Positions 24,381-32,095 of a stretch of DNA of 32,095 nucleotides are shown in pieces (positions within the stretch are counted from its first letter, which is position 1; every line of letters begins with the position of its first letter). The stretch comes from Bacillus sp. DNRA2 (GTDB lineage Bacteria; Bacillota; Bacilli; Bacillales; Cytobacillaceae). The translations under genes and the position numbers were made by a program. Below the pieces are notes generated by a model that was not told the DNA's origin, searched no databases, and saw only the letters and a list, made by a program, of their open reading frames with translations. The stretch is taken from NCBI RefSeq assembly GCF_012843265.1, contig NZ_JABAIT010000033.1, forward strand, positions 1 through 32,095, read 5' to 3'.

Positions 24381-25118
24381 TTAAGCTTTTAGTGTTCGCT
24401 TCAAGAACTCTCTTGTTCGCTCCTCGGTCGGATTGTTAAAGATTTGCTCCGGACTTCCTTCCTCGGCAATGACACCCTTGTCCATAAACACAACTCGGTC
24501 AGAAACCTCACGGGCAAATTCCATCTCATGGGTCACGATTAGCATCGTCAACCCAGCATCGGCTAATTCTTTCATAACTTTCAGCACCTCTCCGACCATT
24601 TCAGGGTCTAGTGCTGAGGTCGGTTCATCAAACAGCATTACATCTGGCTCCATCGACAAAGCTCTGGCAATCGCAACCCGTTGTTTTTGGCCCCCGGATA
24701 ATTGCTTTGGTTTGGCGTTAACAAACCGCTCCATTCCCACTAGTGATAAATATTTCATTGCTACTTTTTCCGCTTCCTGTTTTGAGCGCTTTAGCACTTT
24801 CATTTGTCCTACGACACAATTATTTAACACATTATGATTGTTAAACAGGTTAAAGTGCTGGAACACCATCCCTAGGTTTTTGCGATACTCATATACATTA
24901 TGTTTATCGTCTAAAATATTTTCACCCTTATAAATAATTTGTCCGCCACTCGGCTTTTCGAGGAGATTCACACAACGGAGCAATGTCGATTTTCCTGATC
25001 CTGAAGAACCAATAATACAGACAACCTCACCTTTACTAACCGAAAAATTGATATCCTTTAACACTTCATGTGCGCCAAACGACTTTTTCAACTGTTGAAT
25101 CTCAATTACTTGTTCCAT
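24381..25118 (-). CDS. Lysine (L-box controlled) ABC transporter, ATP-binding protein
   Basis: The 245-aa ATPase has Walker [11 protein letters not shown]-loop [10 protein letters not shown], signature LSGGQKQR, Walker [13 protein letters not shown] and the H-loop VTHEMEF, typical of the polar amino acid uptake family. It is the last gene of the operon of binding protein, permease and ATPase, 14 bases after the permease stop. The lysine assignment rests on the L-box riboswitch upstream of the operon, not on this protein. The natural terminator seems to have been pushed 200 bases away by an inserted repeat element. Confidence 0.93.
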   Translation of the reverse strand: MEQVIEIQQLKKSFGAHEVLKDINFSVSKGEVVCIIGSSGSGKSTLLRCVNLLEKPSGGQIIYKGENILDDKHNVYEYRKNLGMVFQHFNLFNNHNVLNNCVVGQMKVLKRSKQEAEKVAMKYLSLVGMERFVNAKPKQLSGGQKQRVAIARALSMEPDVMLFDEPTSALDPEMVGEVLKVMKELADAGLTMLIVTHEMEFAREVSDRVVFMDKGVIAEEGSPEQIFNNPTEERTREFLKRTLKA

Positions 25119-25132
25119 CTTGAACCCCTCCT

Positions 25133-25912
25133 TTACAAACGATTACCATCATGATTTTGACGGCGCAGAATATCCTCTGGTGTTTCCACCTGCATTTGAT
25201 TTGCCATTAAAATATAATCGTCCGGACCATCGATTTTTCGTTCAATCCAACGAAGGATTCTCGTAACAGTAAACGTCATCACAAAGTAAAGCACGCAGGC
25301 TACAAAGAACGATTCAAAATATCTAAAGTTATTTCCTGCGATTGATTTCGTTTGGAAAAATAATTCCGATACAGAAATGACATTCAGAACTGACGTATCT
25401 TTAATATTAATAACAAACTCATTTCCCGTTGCTGGTAAAATATTTCTGATTACCTGTGGTAACACAACGTTAAACATTGTTTGAAAATGATTCATTCCAA
25501 TCGCTTGGGCTGCTTCAAACTGACCTTTATCGATCGAGACAATTCCGCCACGGACGATTTCTGACATATAAGCTCCCGTATTAATCGAAACGATAAAGAC
25601 AGCAGCATATAAGCGGTCCATATCGACTCCAAACGCTAACGCTGATCCATAATAAATAACCATTGCCTGAACAATCATTGGTGTGCCGCGGAAAAATTCG
25701 ATATAAATAGATAAAATAGCATTAACAATTTTTAGCAAGATTTTCTTTAGTCCACGTTCAGGGACTGGAATGGTACGAATCACACCAATTAGCAATCCAA
25801 TTAATGAACCAATGATGGTTCCAATGATTGAAATGACTAACGTTACACCAGCACCGCGCAAAAACATTGGCCAGTTTTCCGAAACGATTTGTATTACCCA
25901 TTCTAAACTCAT
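25133..25912 (-). CDS. Lysine (L-box controlled) ABC transporter, permease
   Basis: The 259-aa membrane protein has about five helices with [20 protein letters not shown] in the first half and the coupling loop [20 protein letters not shown] (20 residues, about 140-160), the hallmark of HisMQ-type permeases. The tail of about 30 residues ([21 protein letters not shown], abbreviated here to its start QMQVETPED) is longer than in many relatives. GGAGGAAAAC precedes the ATG. A hairpin separates it from the binding-protein gene. Confidence 0.93.
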   Translation of the reverse strand: MSLEWVIQIVSENWPMFLRGAGVTLVISIIGTIIGSLIGLLIGVIRTIPVPERGLKKILLKIVNAILSIYIEFFRGTPMIVQAMVIYYGSALAFGVDMDRLYAAVFIVSINTGAYMSEIVRGGIVSIDKGQFEAAQAIGMNHFQTMFNVVLPQVIRNILPATGNEFVINIKDTSVLNVISVSELFFQTKSIAGNNFRYFESFFVACVLYFVMTFTVTRILRWIERKIDGPDDYILMANQMQVETPEDILRRQNHDGNRL

Positions 25913-25930
25913 GTTTTCCTCCTATAACCA

Positions 25931-25964
25931 CGAAACCGAATGCGTTTTGTTGCACCCGGTTTCG
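25931..25964 (-). other. Intra-operon hairpin between lysine binding protein and permease genes
   Basis: CGAAACCG...CGGTTTCG with an inner GTGC / GCAT pairing forms a stem immediately after the binding-protein stop and before the permease ribosome binding site. No T-tract follows, so it probably stabilises the upstream mRNA segment and favours more binding protein. Confidence 0.6.
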
Positions 25965-25973
25965 CTCATTTGA

Positions 25974-26825
25974 TTATTTAGCTGCTGGTTGATTTTTAAT
26001 CGCCTTATCCATAATTTCTTGGCGTTCTGTTTCTGAGATACCTGCGAGAATTTCATTGATTTTCTTCGTTAAATCACTATTTTTAGCAATACCGACTGCA
26101 ATAGCTGTGTCGTCATCGGATGTTTCAAAGCCATCTTTAAATTCAACCATGGCAAAGTTGTCGTTAGCTGAAGAGGCACTAACACCTTCTGGTCGTTCAG
26201 ATACATAACCATCAATGACCCCTGATTCAAGCGCAACGCGCATTGCCGGGAAGTTATCCATTGCAGGTTGCTTAGCTACCCCAGTGATTTGGTCGATGAC
26301 TGAGTAGTGGAATGTATTCAATTGTGCGGTCACTTTAGCACCTTTGAAATCAGCTAATGACTTGGCATTTTCATATTTCCCACCTTTTTTTACAACCATG
26401 ATTAAATCAGATTTATAGTAGTTATCTGAGAAATCAATGGTCTTTTTACGCTCTGCTGTTGGCGACATCCCTGCAATAATTGCATCAATTTTTCCAGAAG
26501 TTAACGCTGGCACTAGTCCATCCCATTCAGTTTTAACAATAACCAATTCTTTGCCTAAGCCGTCAGCTATTTTCTTAGCAATTTCAACATCATAACCACC
26601 TGCATATTCGGCACTGCCATCGATTTTCACACCGCCATTGGCATCTCCATTTTGCGTCCAGTTGAATGGTGCATACCCCGCTTCAAGCCCAACCTTAAAC
26701 GTATTATCGTCTTTTTTATCAGATCCATTTGCGCCATCTGATGAGTCTTTTCCACCACACCCTGCTAGCAACAACATCGCTGCAAGTACGATTGTTAAAA
26801 ATAAAAACAGTTTTCTTTTCATCAT
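25974..26825 (-). CDS. Lysine (L-box controlled) ABC transporter, substrate-binding lipoprotein
   Basis: The 283-aa product has a lipoprotein signal peptide with lipobox LAGC (around residues 20-23), a Gly/Ser/Asp linker and a bilobed SBP_bac_3 domain: VGLEAGYAPFNW, GYDVEIAKKIADGLGK, WDGLVPALTSGKIDAIIAGM and SPTAERKKTIDFSDNYY. The latter resembles lysine-binding proteins of Firmicutes by memory. GGGGGAG precedes two adjacent ATG codons (26825 and 26822); either may be used. It is the first gene after the L-box, so lysine is the likely ligand (inference from regulation). Confidence 0.92.
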   Translation of the reverse strand: MMKRKLFLFLTIVLAAMLLLAGCGGKDSSDGANGSDKKDDNTFKVGLEAGYAPFNWTQNGDANGGVKIDGSAEYAGGYDVEIAKKIADGLGKELVIVKTEWDGLVPALTSGKIDAIIAGMSPTAERKKTIDFSDNYYKSDLIMVVKKGGKYENAKSLADFKGAKVTAQLNTFHYSVIDQITGVAKQPAMDNFPAMRVALESGVIDGYVSERPEGVSASSANDNFAMVEFKDGFETSDDDTAIAVGIAKNSDLTKKINEILAGISETERQEIMDKAIKNQPAAK

Positions 26826-26902
26826 TTTTTCTCCCCCATTTAATAATGTTAATAGTTTTTTAAATTAATTAATTCAATTTTCTCACTTGTGTGTCAGGCA
26901 TC

Positions 26903-27171
26903 AAAAAAGGACCTGAGATGTACTCAGGTCCTTAACGACAATTGTCAGTAGGCCAAGAATCACTCAACATTCCCTTCATGAGATAGCACAACTCAATAAA
27001 CCGGGCAGTTTATTGAGACAGTCCTACAGTTTTTAACTGCAGGCCCAGCAAGTAATATTGAGAATATTACAAGCTTCGGCGACATTTCCTTCTCTCTAGC
27101 TTCATGGCCTCCTCAAGCTCCACTAAAGACTGTTAAATATCGCGCCTCTACCTCACTTGAAAAAAGTGAGG
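26903..27171 (-). promoter_or_regulatory. Lysine riboswitch (L-box) with terminator
   Basis: Read on the minus strand: GAGGTAGAGGCGCGA at the P1/P2 junction, GAGG, GTCGCCGAAGC, TTGCTGGGCC and GGACTGTC followed by CTATCTCA, which closes P1 with TGAGGTAG. These are the conserved blocks of the L-box in the right order and match B. subtilis lysC. The expression platform ends in AAGGACCTGAG tacat CTCAGGTCCTT plus TTTT (26933-26903), a Rho-independent terminator before the binding-protein gene. High lysine should stop transcription of the importer. Confidence 0.95.
27151..27171 (-). other. Hairpin at the 5' edge of the L-box overlapping P1
   Basis: CCTCACTT (27171-27164 on minus) pairs with AAGTGAGG (27158-27151), a perfect 8-bp stem. 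The second arm is also the 5' strand of P1 of the riboswitch, so the two structures compete. Confidence 0.6.
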
Positions 27172-27196
27172 TTTTATTCAATTAAATCATATTAAT

Positions 27197-27225
27197 ATTT
27201 TAGAATAACAAAATATATCTGTCAA
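27197..27225 (-). promoter_or_regulatory. Sigma-A promoter of the lysine ABC operon
   Basis: On the minus strand TTGACA (27225-27220), 17-base spacer, TAAAAT (27202-27197). Perfect -35 and ideal spacing; transcription would start about 20 bases before the L-box. Confidence 0.85.
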
Positions 27226-27262
27226 CTCTACTCAGATGGTAATAAACGGAACCGTTAACAAG

Positions 27263-27283
27263 CCGGTCTAAACTTTAGACCAG
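27263..27283 (-). terminator. Palindrome after the APC permease gene (weak terminator)
   Basis: CCGGTCTAAACTTTAGACCAG is a near-perfect palindrome 7 bases past the permease stop codon. It lacks a T-run, so it is a poor intrinsic terminator and may be an operator or processing site instead. Confidence 0.4.
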
Positions 27284-27289
27284 TTTAAT

Positions 27290-28738
27290 TTACTCTTCAT
27301 TTTCTTGTTCCTTTATTGCCTTTTCATCGAGTTCCTCGGCTATTTCGGTCATAAAATTTGGCCTAGCACCCCTCACGATATTTCTTTGTTCTCTAGTAGG
27401 TTGTGTGAGGCGAGACCGTCGATACAACGTCATTAAGTAATAGGCTACAGCAAAGAACAATACCATCACCAAGCCTGAGACAAGCCCGACTTCTTGACCA
27501 GGAATAAACGGCATACAGATCAATACGACAATCATTGAAACTAAGGCGATCCAGGACGTATATGGGAATCCCGGCATTTGACATATTCCATCAGGAGGAC
27601 AGCCGTGTCTACTCCGAAAGCGAATATGGCTAGCCATAATAACAGCGTACGTAAACAAAAGTGCAAATCCTCCAGTGGAGATTAACACAAGATATACCCG
27701 CGGGAACAACAGACCAAAGCCTAAACCCAGCAGCATAATCAATCCGGAAAATAAGATTCCACGATAAGGGACTTCACTTTCGTCCTTCAGCCAACTTGGG
27801 GCATGTCCATCATCGGTAAGCGACCTGATCATTCTACCCAACCCGAATATGGCTGCTAGCATCGCCGATAGAATAGCAAATATCAAAACAATATTAATGG
27901 CTTCACCAGCCCAGGCAATTCCCCACCGATTTAAGGAAGCAACCATCGGACTGGTACTTTCATCCAAAGATGCAGTTGGAATCAACGGGAGCAAAACAGC
28001 GGCATAGGCTACATACAAACCAACAAGTAGAATCACCGTATTCCTAATCGCTTTTGGAATGGTTTCGCGAGGATTTCTAGCTTCGGATGCTGCCAAACCA
28101 ATAATTTCAAAGCCTGCATAAGCAAAAATAACTAAGAGCATGCTTCCAGCAACACCTTTAGCCCCGCCTGGTAGTAATGGCTCCCGTGAAAGCTCCCCTG
28201 CTCCAATTGCCGTTGCACCAGGAAAAAAGCCGACTATCAATGCAACCGCTGTTAAAATAAAGGCAATAATAGCAAAAATTTTCACTCCGGAAAGCGCACT
28301 CTCAAGCTTCCCTAACTTCTCTGCCCCAAGTAAGTTAACCAAGGTTACTCCTATTATTATGATGCTTCCCAAAAAACCAATCGAGACATTCGGGAACCAA
28401 TCCTGCAGTAATATCGTAATGGCAGCTGCTTCACTAGAAACCGCTAATACGATTCCAGTCCAATAGAGCCACCCGACAATAAAACCCATCCCTTCCCCTA
28501 GTTCCCTAGCTGCAAATGTACTAAACGAACCGGAAGTTGGATTAGCAACCGTCATCTCTGATAAGGCATAGAGTATAAAATAGACTAGGATTCCCGATAA
28601 AATATAAGAAAGAATGACCGCAGGACCTGCCGCTCGAATCGCAACTGACGATCCTAAGAAGAAGGACCCGCCAATCACACTGCCTAACGCCATCATCGTA
28701 ATATGCCAAGCCGTCATCCCTTTTTGTGTTTTTTCCAT
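27290..28738 (-). CDS. APC-family amino acid permease
   Basis: The 482-aa protein has about twelve hydrophobic helices. The first shows ALGSVIGGSFFLGSSVAI, the helix-1 substrate-binding GxG-like break of the AAT/APC group; FAYAGFEIIGLAASEARNPRETIPKA is represented by AYAGFEIIGLAASEA, another family mark. It imports an amino acid by proton symport; the substrate is not clear. ATG at 28738 has GGGAG upstream; a start at 28786 would begin in leader sequence. It follows the NCS2 permease terminator, and lies on the same strand but as a separate transcript. Confidence 0.9.
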   Translation of the reverse strand: MEKTQKGMTAWHITMMALGSVIGGSFFLGSSVAIRAAGPAVILSYILSGILVYFILYALSEMTVANPTSGSFSTFAARELGEGMGFIVGWLYWTGIVLAVSSEAAAITILLQDWFPNVSIGFLGSIIIIGVTLVNLLGAEKLGKLESALSGVKIFAIIAFILTAVALIVGFFPGATAIGAGELSREPLLPGGAKGVAGSMLLVIFAYAGFEIIGLAASEARNPRETIPKAIRNTVILLVGLYVAYAAVLLPLIPTASLDESTSPMVASLNRWGIAWAGEAINIVLIFAILSAMLAAIFGLGRMIRSLTDDGHAPSWLKDESEVPYRGILFSGLIMLLGLGFGLLFPRVYLVLISTGGFALLFTYAVIMASHIRFRSRHGCPPDGICQMPGFPYTSWIALVSMIVVLICMPFIPGQEVGLVSGLVMVLFFAVAYYLMTLYRRSRLTQPTREQRNIVRGARPNFMTEIAEELDEKAIKEQENEE

Positions 28739-28821
28739 AATCGATTCTCCCAAGCAGATTTTTTTTCGTAAAATTAGTATTTGCACTGCTTGTCGAAAAG
28801 ATTCTTATTGATTTTGTAGAC

Positions 28822-28866
28822 AAAATAAAAAGGTAACTCCCCCAATTGAAATGGGATTGTTACCTT
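28822..28866 (-). terminator. Terminator of the NCS2 permease gene
   Basis: On the minus strand AAGGTAACAATCCC...GGGGGAGTTACCTT followed by TTTATTTT, shortly after the stop codon. Confidence 0.9.
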
Positions 28867-28879
28867 GAACATTACTCTT

Positions 28880-30175
28880 TTATACTACGTAGACAAAATA
28901 GCCGATAAACATAAGACAGAGAACATACATAATTGGATGAACTTCCTTCGTTTTATTCATCGCCATCATGCTAATTGGATATAAAATAAAGCCAAGTGCG
29001 ATACCTGTTGCCACACTGTATGTTAACGGCATCATAATAATCGTTACAAAGCTCGGGATCACAATATCAAAATTACTCCAGTTGATGCGGCTAATTTCTG
29101 TTGCCATCAGCGCTCCCACAATGATTAATGCTGGCGCAGTAACCTCAGGAGTAACAATTGATAATACGGGGGAGAAAAATAGCGATACGATAAAGCAACC
29201 TGATATGACGAGTGATGTGAAACCAGTTCGACCACCGACAGCAATTCCTGCCGACGATTCAACAAAAGAAGCAGTAGTTGAGGTTCCCAAAATAGCACCT
29301 GCAATCGTTGACATTGAATCAGCAAGTAACGCTTTACCCGCATTAGGAATTTCATTATTTTTCATCAAACCAGCCTGACTTGCTACCGCAATTAACGCCC
29401 CCGCCGTATCAAAAAAGGCGACAAACAGGAAAGTAAAAATCACTGCCAAAATCTTTGGCGAAAAAATATCGTCTAAATGACTGAAAACAACACCGAAGGT
29501 TGGCTCAAGACTTGGTATTTTCCCGACGATTGCTTTAGGTGTTTCAATGATATTAAATATGACACCAATGATGGTCGAGATGACCATTCCATAAAAGATA
29601 CCACCCTTAACTCCTCTATTCAAAAGAATAATCGTAATCACAAAACCAACGATTGCCAGAATGGTTGGAGCTGCTTTCAGATTTCCAATCGCCACAAACG
29701 TTGCTTCATTTCCGGTAACGATCCCTGCATTTTTTAAACCGATAAAAGCAACAAAAAAGCCAATTCCCCCAGCAATCGCATGCTTTAAATCCTGAGGAAT
29801 AGTATTAATAATTTTTTCACGAATCTTTAAAAGACTTAAGATCATAAATAATACTCCGGCAATAAATACACCGGCTAACGCTGTTTCCCAAGGAATGTTC
29901 ATCCCCATACAAACGGTAAAGGTAAAAAAGGCGTTAATTCCCATACTTGGTGCAATTCCGATAGGAAAGTTGGCAATTAAGCCAATTAATAGAGACCCAA
30001 TGATTGCCGATAACGCTGTTGCCGTAAAAACTGCCCCTTTATCCATACCAGTTTGACTAAGGATAACCGGGTTAACAACAAGAATATAAGCCATTGATAA
30101 AAACGTTGTAATTCCAGCAATACTTTCGCGCTTATACGTTGTATTTCTTTCTGCAAATTGAAAATAATTCTTCAT
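28880..30175 (-). CDS. NCS2/AzgA-family purine permease (hypoxanthine/guanine type)
   Basis: The 431-aa membrane protein has about twelve to fourteen helices: FLSMAYILVVNPVILSQTGM near the N terminus, IGIAPSMGINAFFTF, the segment with DTAGALIAVASQAGLM and STTASFVESSAGIAVGGRTG, all marks of the AzgA-like branch (PbuG/PbuO in B. subtilis). It should import hypoxanthine or guanine with protons. Length matches PbuG/PbuO. ATG at 30175 is used, because the longer frame to 30271 runs through the riboswitch terminator. Control by a guanine-type riboswitch agrees with the assignment. Confidence 0.92.
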   Translation of the reverse strand: MKNYFQFAERNTTYKRESIAGITTFLSMAYILVVNPVILSQTGMDKGAVFTATALSAIIGSLLIGLIANFPIGIAPSMGINAFFTFTVCMGMNIPWETALAGVFIAGVLFMILSLLKIREKIINTIPQDLKHAIAGGIGFFVAFIGLKNAGIVTGNEATFVAIGNLKAAPTILAIVGFVITIILLNRGVKGGIFYGMVISTIIGVIFNIIETPKAIVGKIPSLEPTFGVVFSHLDDIFSPKILAVIFTFLFVAFFDTAGALIAVASQAGLMKNNEIPNAGKALLADSMSTIAGAILGTSTTASFVESSAGIAVGGRTGFTSLVISGCFIVSLFFSPVLSIVTPEVTAPALIIVGALMATEISRINWSNFDIVIPSFVTIIMMPLTYSVATGIALGFILYPISMMAMNKTKEVHPIMYVLCLMFIGYFVYVV

Positions 30176-30197
30176 CCTTGTCCCTCGCCTCTTTATA

Positions 30198-30345
30198 AAA
30201 TAAAAAACCCCCAGCAAAGCTGCCGGAGGTTCTGCAAAGGACAATGTTATCTTTAAAGTAATATACTTCAATTGTCCCTTGTAGACAGGCTATTTACGGC
30301 AGCCAGGTAGAAACGTTCAAGCCATATTCTTGAACTTATACAAGG
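30198..30345 (-). promoter_or_regulatory. Guanine-type purine riboswitch with terminator
   Basis: The aptamer (30345-30277 on minus) has P1 CCTTGTA / TACAAGG, L2-P2 block GAATATGGCTTGAACGTTTC, the L3 segment CTGCCGTAAATAG and the J3/1 CTGTCTACAAGG. The ligand-reading base is C (TCTAC, as in xpt; adenine switches have T), so guanine/hypoxanthine is the expected ligand. An antiterminator stem (AAGGGACAAT / ATTGTCCTTT, 30280-30236) uses part of the P1 3' strand, followed by the terminator ACCTCCGGCAGC ttt GCTGGGGGT plus TTTTTT. Confidence 0.95.
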
Positions 30346-30370
30346 TTATTATTATTTTAGAATAACATAA

Positions 30371-30399
30371 ATAGTAACAAGGACCGTTTCCTTCGTCAA
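30371..30399 (-). promoter_or_regulatory. Candidate sigma-A promoter of the guanine riboswitch / NCS2 gene
   Basis: On the minus strand TTGACG (30399-30394), 17-base spacer, TACTAT (30376-30371). Start about 20 bases before the aptamer. Between 30400 and 30482 nothing further is seen. Confidence 0.55.
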
Positions 30400-30482
30400 T
30401 AACATTTGCCGTATTCAGCCTATTAAGTTTTTTCGAGAGAATCAAGCATTTCAAATAATTCCCGCAGAAATCCATGTTTGTG

Positions 30483-31913
30483 TTAGTCCCGATCCAATAA
30501 CGCTGCACCAGCGATTCCGGGATGAGTCATCTCGTAAGGATCTAAAATCAAATTTAATTCCTCTTCTGTTAAAACGTCATACTTCAAGCATAATTCTCGA
30601 ACGGATGCTCCAGTTAAAATGGCTTCACGAGCAATCCGCGCTGCCACATCATAACCAAGATGTGGATTGATTGCCGTAATGATACCTACACTTTTCTCAA
30701 CATAATCTTTCAGCCGTTCTTCATTCGCTTTAATTCCTTTTATACAATGGTCGGTAAAAGTCCGGAACGCATTATTCATAATGCTAATTGACTGAAGTAG
30801 ATTAAACACTAAAATAGGCTCCATGACATTTAATTCAAATTGTCCAGCTTCAGATGCCAGACAAATTGTATGATCATTACCTATTACTTGGAACGCAACT
30901 TGATTAATTAGCTCCGGCAAGACTGGGTTTACTTTTCCAGGCATGATGGATGAACCAGGCTGACGAGGAGGTAAACTAATTTCAGCTAAGCCAGCCCTTG
31001 GCCCAGATGCCATTAACCTTAAGTCGTTGGCAATTTTCGATAGGTTAATCATACAAACCTTCAGTGCTGCAGATACTTCAGTGTACGCATCAGTATTTTG
31101 TGTAGCATCGACTAAGTGCTCTGCTCCTTTTAACGGAAGTCCGCTAATTTCGGCAAGATGTTTCACCACTAATTTAATGTATTTTGGATCTGCATTTAGC
31201 CCTGTACCAACTGCGGTAGCCCCCATATTTATTTCAAATAAATATTGCCGTGAATGATTTATCCTGGTGATGTCCCTTTTAATCACTCGGCTGTACGCTT
31301 CAAATTCCTGTCCAAGCCGAATCGGCACCGCATCTTGAAGATGGGTTCGCCCCATCTTAATCACTGCATTGAATTCCTGTGCTTTTCCCTGAAAAACCTG
31401 ATGCATATTCTCCATTGTTTCCAACAGTTTTTCTAATAGCTTTAGAACGGAAAGATGAATTGCAGTGGGGAAAACATCATTGGTCGACTGCGCCATGTTC
31501 ACGTGGGTATTTGGACTACAATGATAGTAATCACCCTTCGCTTTGCCTTGTAATTCAATTGCCCGGTTGGCCAAAACCTCATTTACATTCATATTAAGTG
31601 ATGTTCCTGCGCCACCTTGAATTGGGTCAACGATTACTTGATCAAGCCATTTCCCTTCAAGCATTTCGTCAGCAGCTTTTACGATCGCTTCGCCAATACC
31701 AGAATAAAGATGCTTAATTTCCATATTTGCCATTGCCGCAGCTTTTTTCACCATCACAACAGCCTTGATGAGTTCTTCATCAATTTGATACCCTGTTATC
31801 GGAAAATTTTCCACAGCCCGTAGTGTTTGAATTCCATAATATGCATCAACTGGTACTTCTTTTTCCCCTAAAAAATCCTTCTCAATGCGCATTTGACTTT
31901 TGTTATTTGTCAT
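30483..31913 (-). CDS. aspA: Aspartate ammonia-lyase (aspartase)
   Basis: This 476-aa enzyme reversibly splits L-aspartate into fumarate and ammonia. It is a fumarase/aspartase superfamily member with signature GSSIMPGKVNP (320-330, S321 the likely catalytic Ser), GTSLNMNVNE (103-112), SPNTHVNMAQSTNDVFPT (133-150) and GRTHLQDAVP (188-197). The STNDV and GRTHLQDA blocks agree with aspartase more than with class II fumarase. The length is usual. The ATG has GAGGAG upstream. It forms its own unit; no clear intrinsic terminator follows the stop codon. It could channel imported amino acids to the TCA cycle. Confidence 0.93.
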   Translation of the reverse strand: MTNNKSQMRIEKDFLGEKEVPVDAYYGIQTLRAVENFPITGYQIDEELIKAVVMVKKAAAMANMEIKHLYSGIGEAIVKAADEMLEGKWLDQVIVDPIQGGAGTSLNMNVNEVLANRAIELQGKAKGDYYHCSPNTHVNMAQSTNDVFPTAIHLSVLKLLEKLLETMENMHQVFQGKAQEFNAVIKMGRTHLQDAVPIRLGQEFEAYSRVIKRDITRINHSRQYLFEINMGATAVGTGLNADPKYIKLVVKHLAEISGLPLKGAEHLVDATQNTDAYTEVSAALKVCMINLSKIANDLRLMASGPRAGLAEISLPPRQPGSSIMPGKVNPVLPELINQVAFQVIGNDHTICLASEAGQFELNVMEPILVFNLLQSISIMNNAFRTFTDHCIKGIKANEERLKDYVEKSVGIITAINPHLGYDVAARIAREAILTGASVRELCLKYDVLTEEELNLILDPYEMTHPGIAGAALLDRD

Positions 31914-32033
31914 ATTATTGTGCTCCTCTGTGATGAAAATTTGCTTTTACGTAACAATATTAACTAAAACAGGTTAATTAATGTAATGTATTTTTGAAAA
32001 AGAACAAAATCGCTAACGCGACTTAATACCCAC

Positions 32034-32066
32034 GACCCAAGTGAAGGTTATTCACTTGGGTCTTTT
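32034..32066 (+). terminator. Terminator-like hairpin near the right edge
   Basis: GACCCAAGTGAA ggtta TTCACTTGGGTC followed by TTTT in the plus direction: a perfect 12-bp stem. No plus-strand gene precedes it in the window, so it may end an unseen leader or small RNA upstream of a gene beyond the edge. Confidence 0.6.
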
Positions 32067-32095
32067 CTCGCCTGGCGCATTGTTCCATTACAAAA

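Overview
The window reads as chromosomal DNA from a low-GC, Gram-positive, endospore-former-like member of the Bacillaceae (Neobacillus, Cytobacillus or Mesobacillus-like; the genus is a guess). The signs are strong AGGAGG-type ribosome binding sites, frequent GTG and TTG starts, lysine (L-box) and guanine riboswitches of Bacillus type, a Bacillus-type tRNA-Arg(CCU), Bacillus families (YkuD, YxcD/DUF2653, DUF998, NERD, WxL proteins) and T-tailed hairpin terminators after most genes. No phage, plasmid, CRISPR, rRNA or transposase gene is seen. Most of it is ordinary core or accessory metabolism, and the unusual signals lie largely between genes.

Layout. 1-3410: a minus-strand WxL cell-surface operon (two WxL proteins and one DUF916/WxL-interacting protein) behind a structured leader. 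3416-4969: bifunctional NAD(P)HX repair enzyme Nnr. 5061-5497: nine copies of a 52-bp hairpin-bearing tandem repeat. 5550-6473: NERD-domain protein. 6599-8928: polar amino acid ABC importer. 9191-9633: small helical protein and tRNA-Arg. 9780-10507: small membrane protein overlapping a YxcD-like gene. 10674-12287: sensor histidine kinase with an AcoR-type GAF domain. 12381-13145: SDR dehydrogenase, divergent from an RND efflux pump (13505-16537). 16659-18415: small cytosolic protein, LysM/YkuD L,D-transpeptidase and DUF998 membrane protein. 18560-19609: LLM flavin oxidoreductase. 19738-21216: SelO AMPylase. 21680-24064: a 794-aa polyprenyl synthetase with an extra N-terminal isoprenoid-synthase-like half. 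24381-27225: three-gene ABC importer under an L-box, so very probably a lysine importer. 27290-28738: APC amino acid permease. 28880-30345: NCS2 purine permease under a guanine-type riboswitch. 30483-31913: aspartase.

Functional themes are amino acid and purine uptake under RNA control (two importers, an APC permease, aspartase, the NCS2 permease), envelope and surface (WxL complex, L,D-transpeptidase, RND pump), and stress or metabolite repair (Nnr, SelO).

Most noteworthy are: (a) two non-autonomous, MITE-like elements (21253-21522 and 24184-24367) with related GGCT(C/G)TG termini and 8-bp AT-rich flanking duplications, one apparently separating the lysine operon from its terminator and the other placing an outward TATAAT directly upstream of selO; (b) the polyprenyl synthetase fusion, with aspartate-rich motifs in both halves; (c) several unrelated arrays of small hairpin repeats, including a 13-bp repeat that abuts the promoter of the L,D-transpeptidase gene. 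All calls come from reading the sequence; no database search was run.
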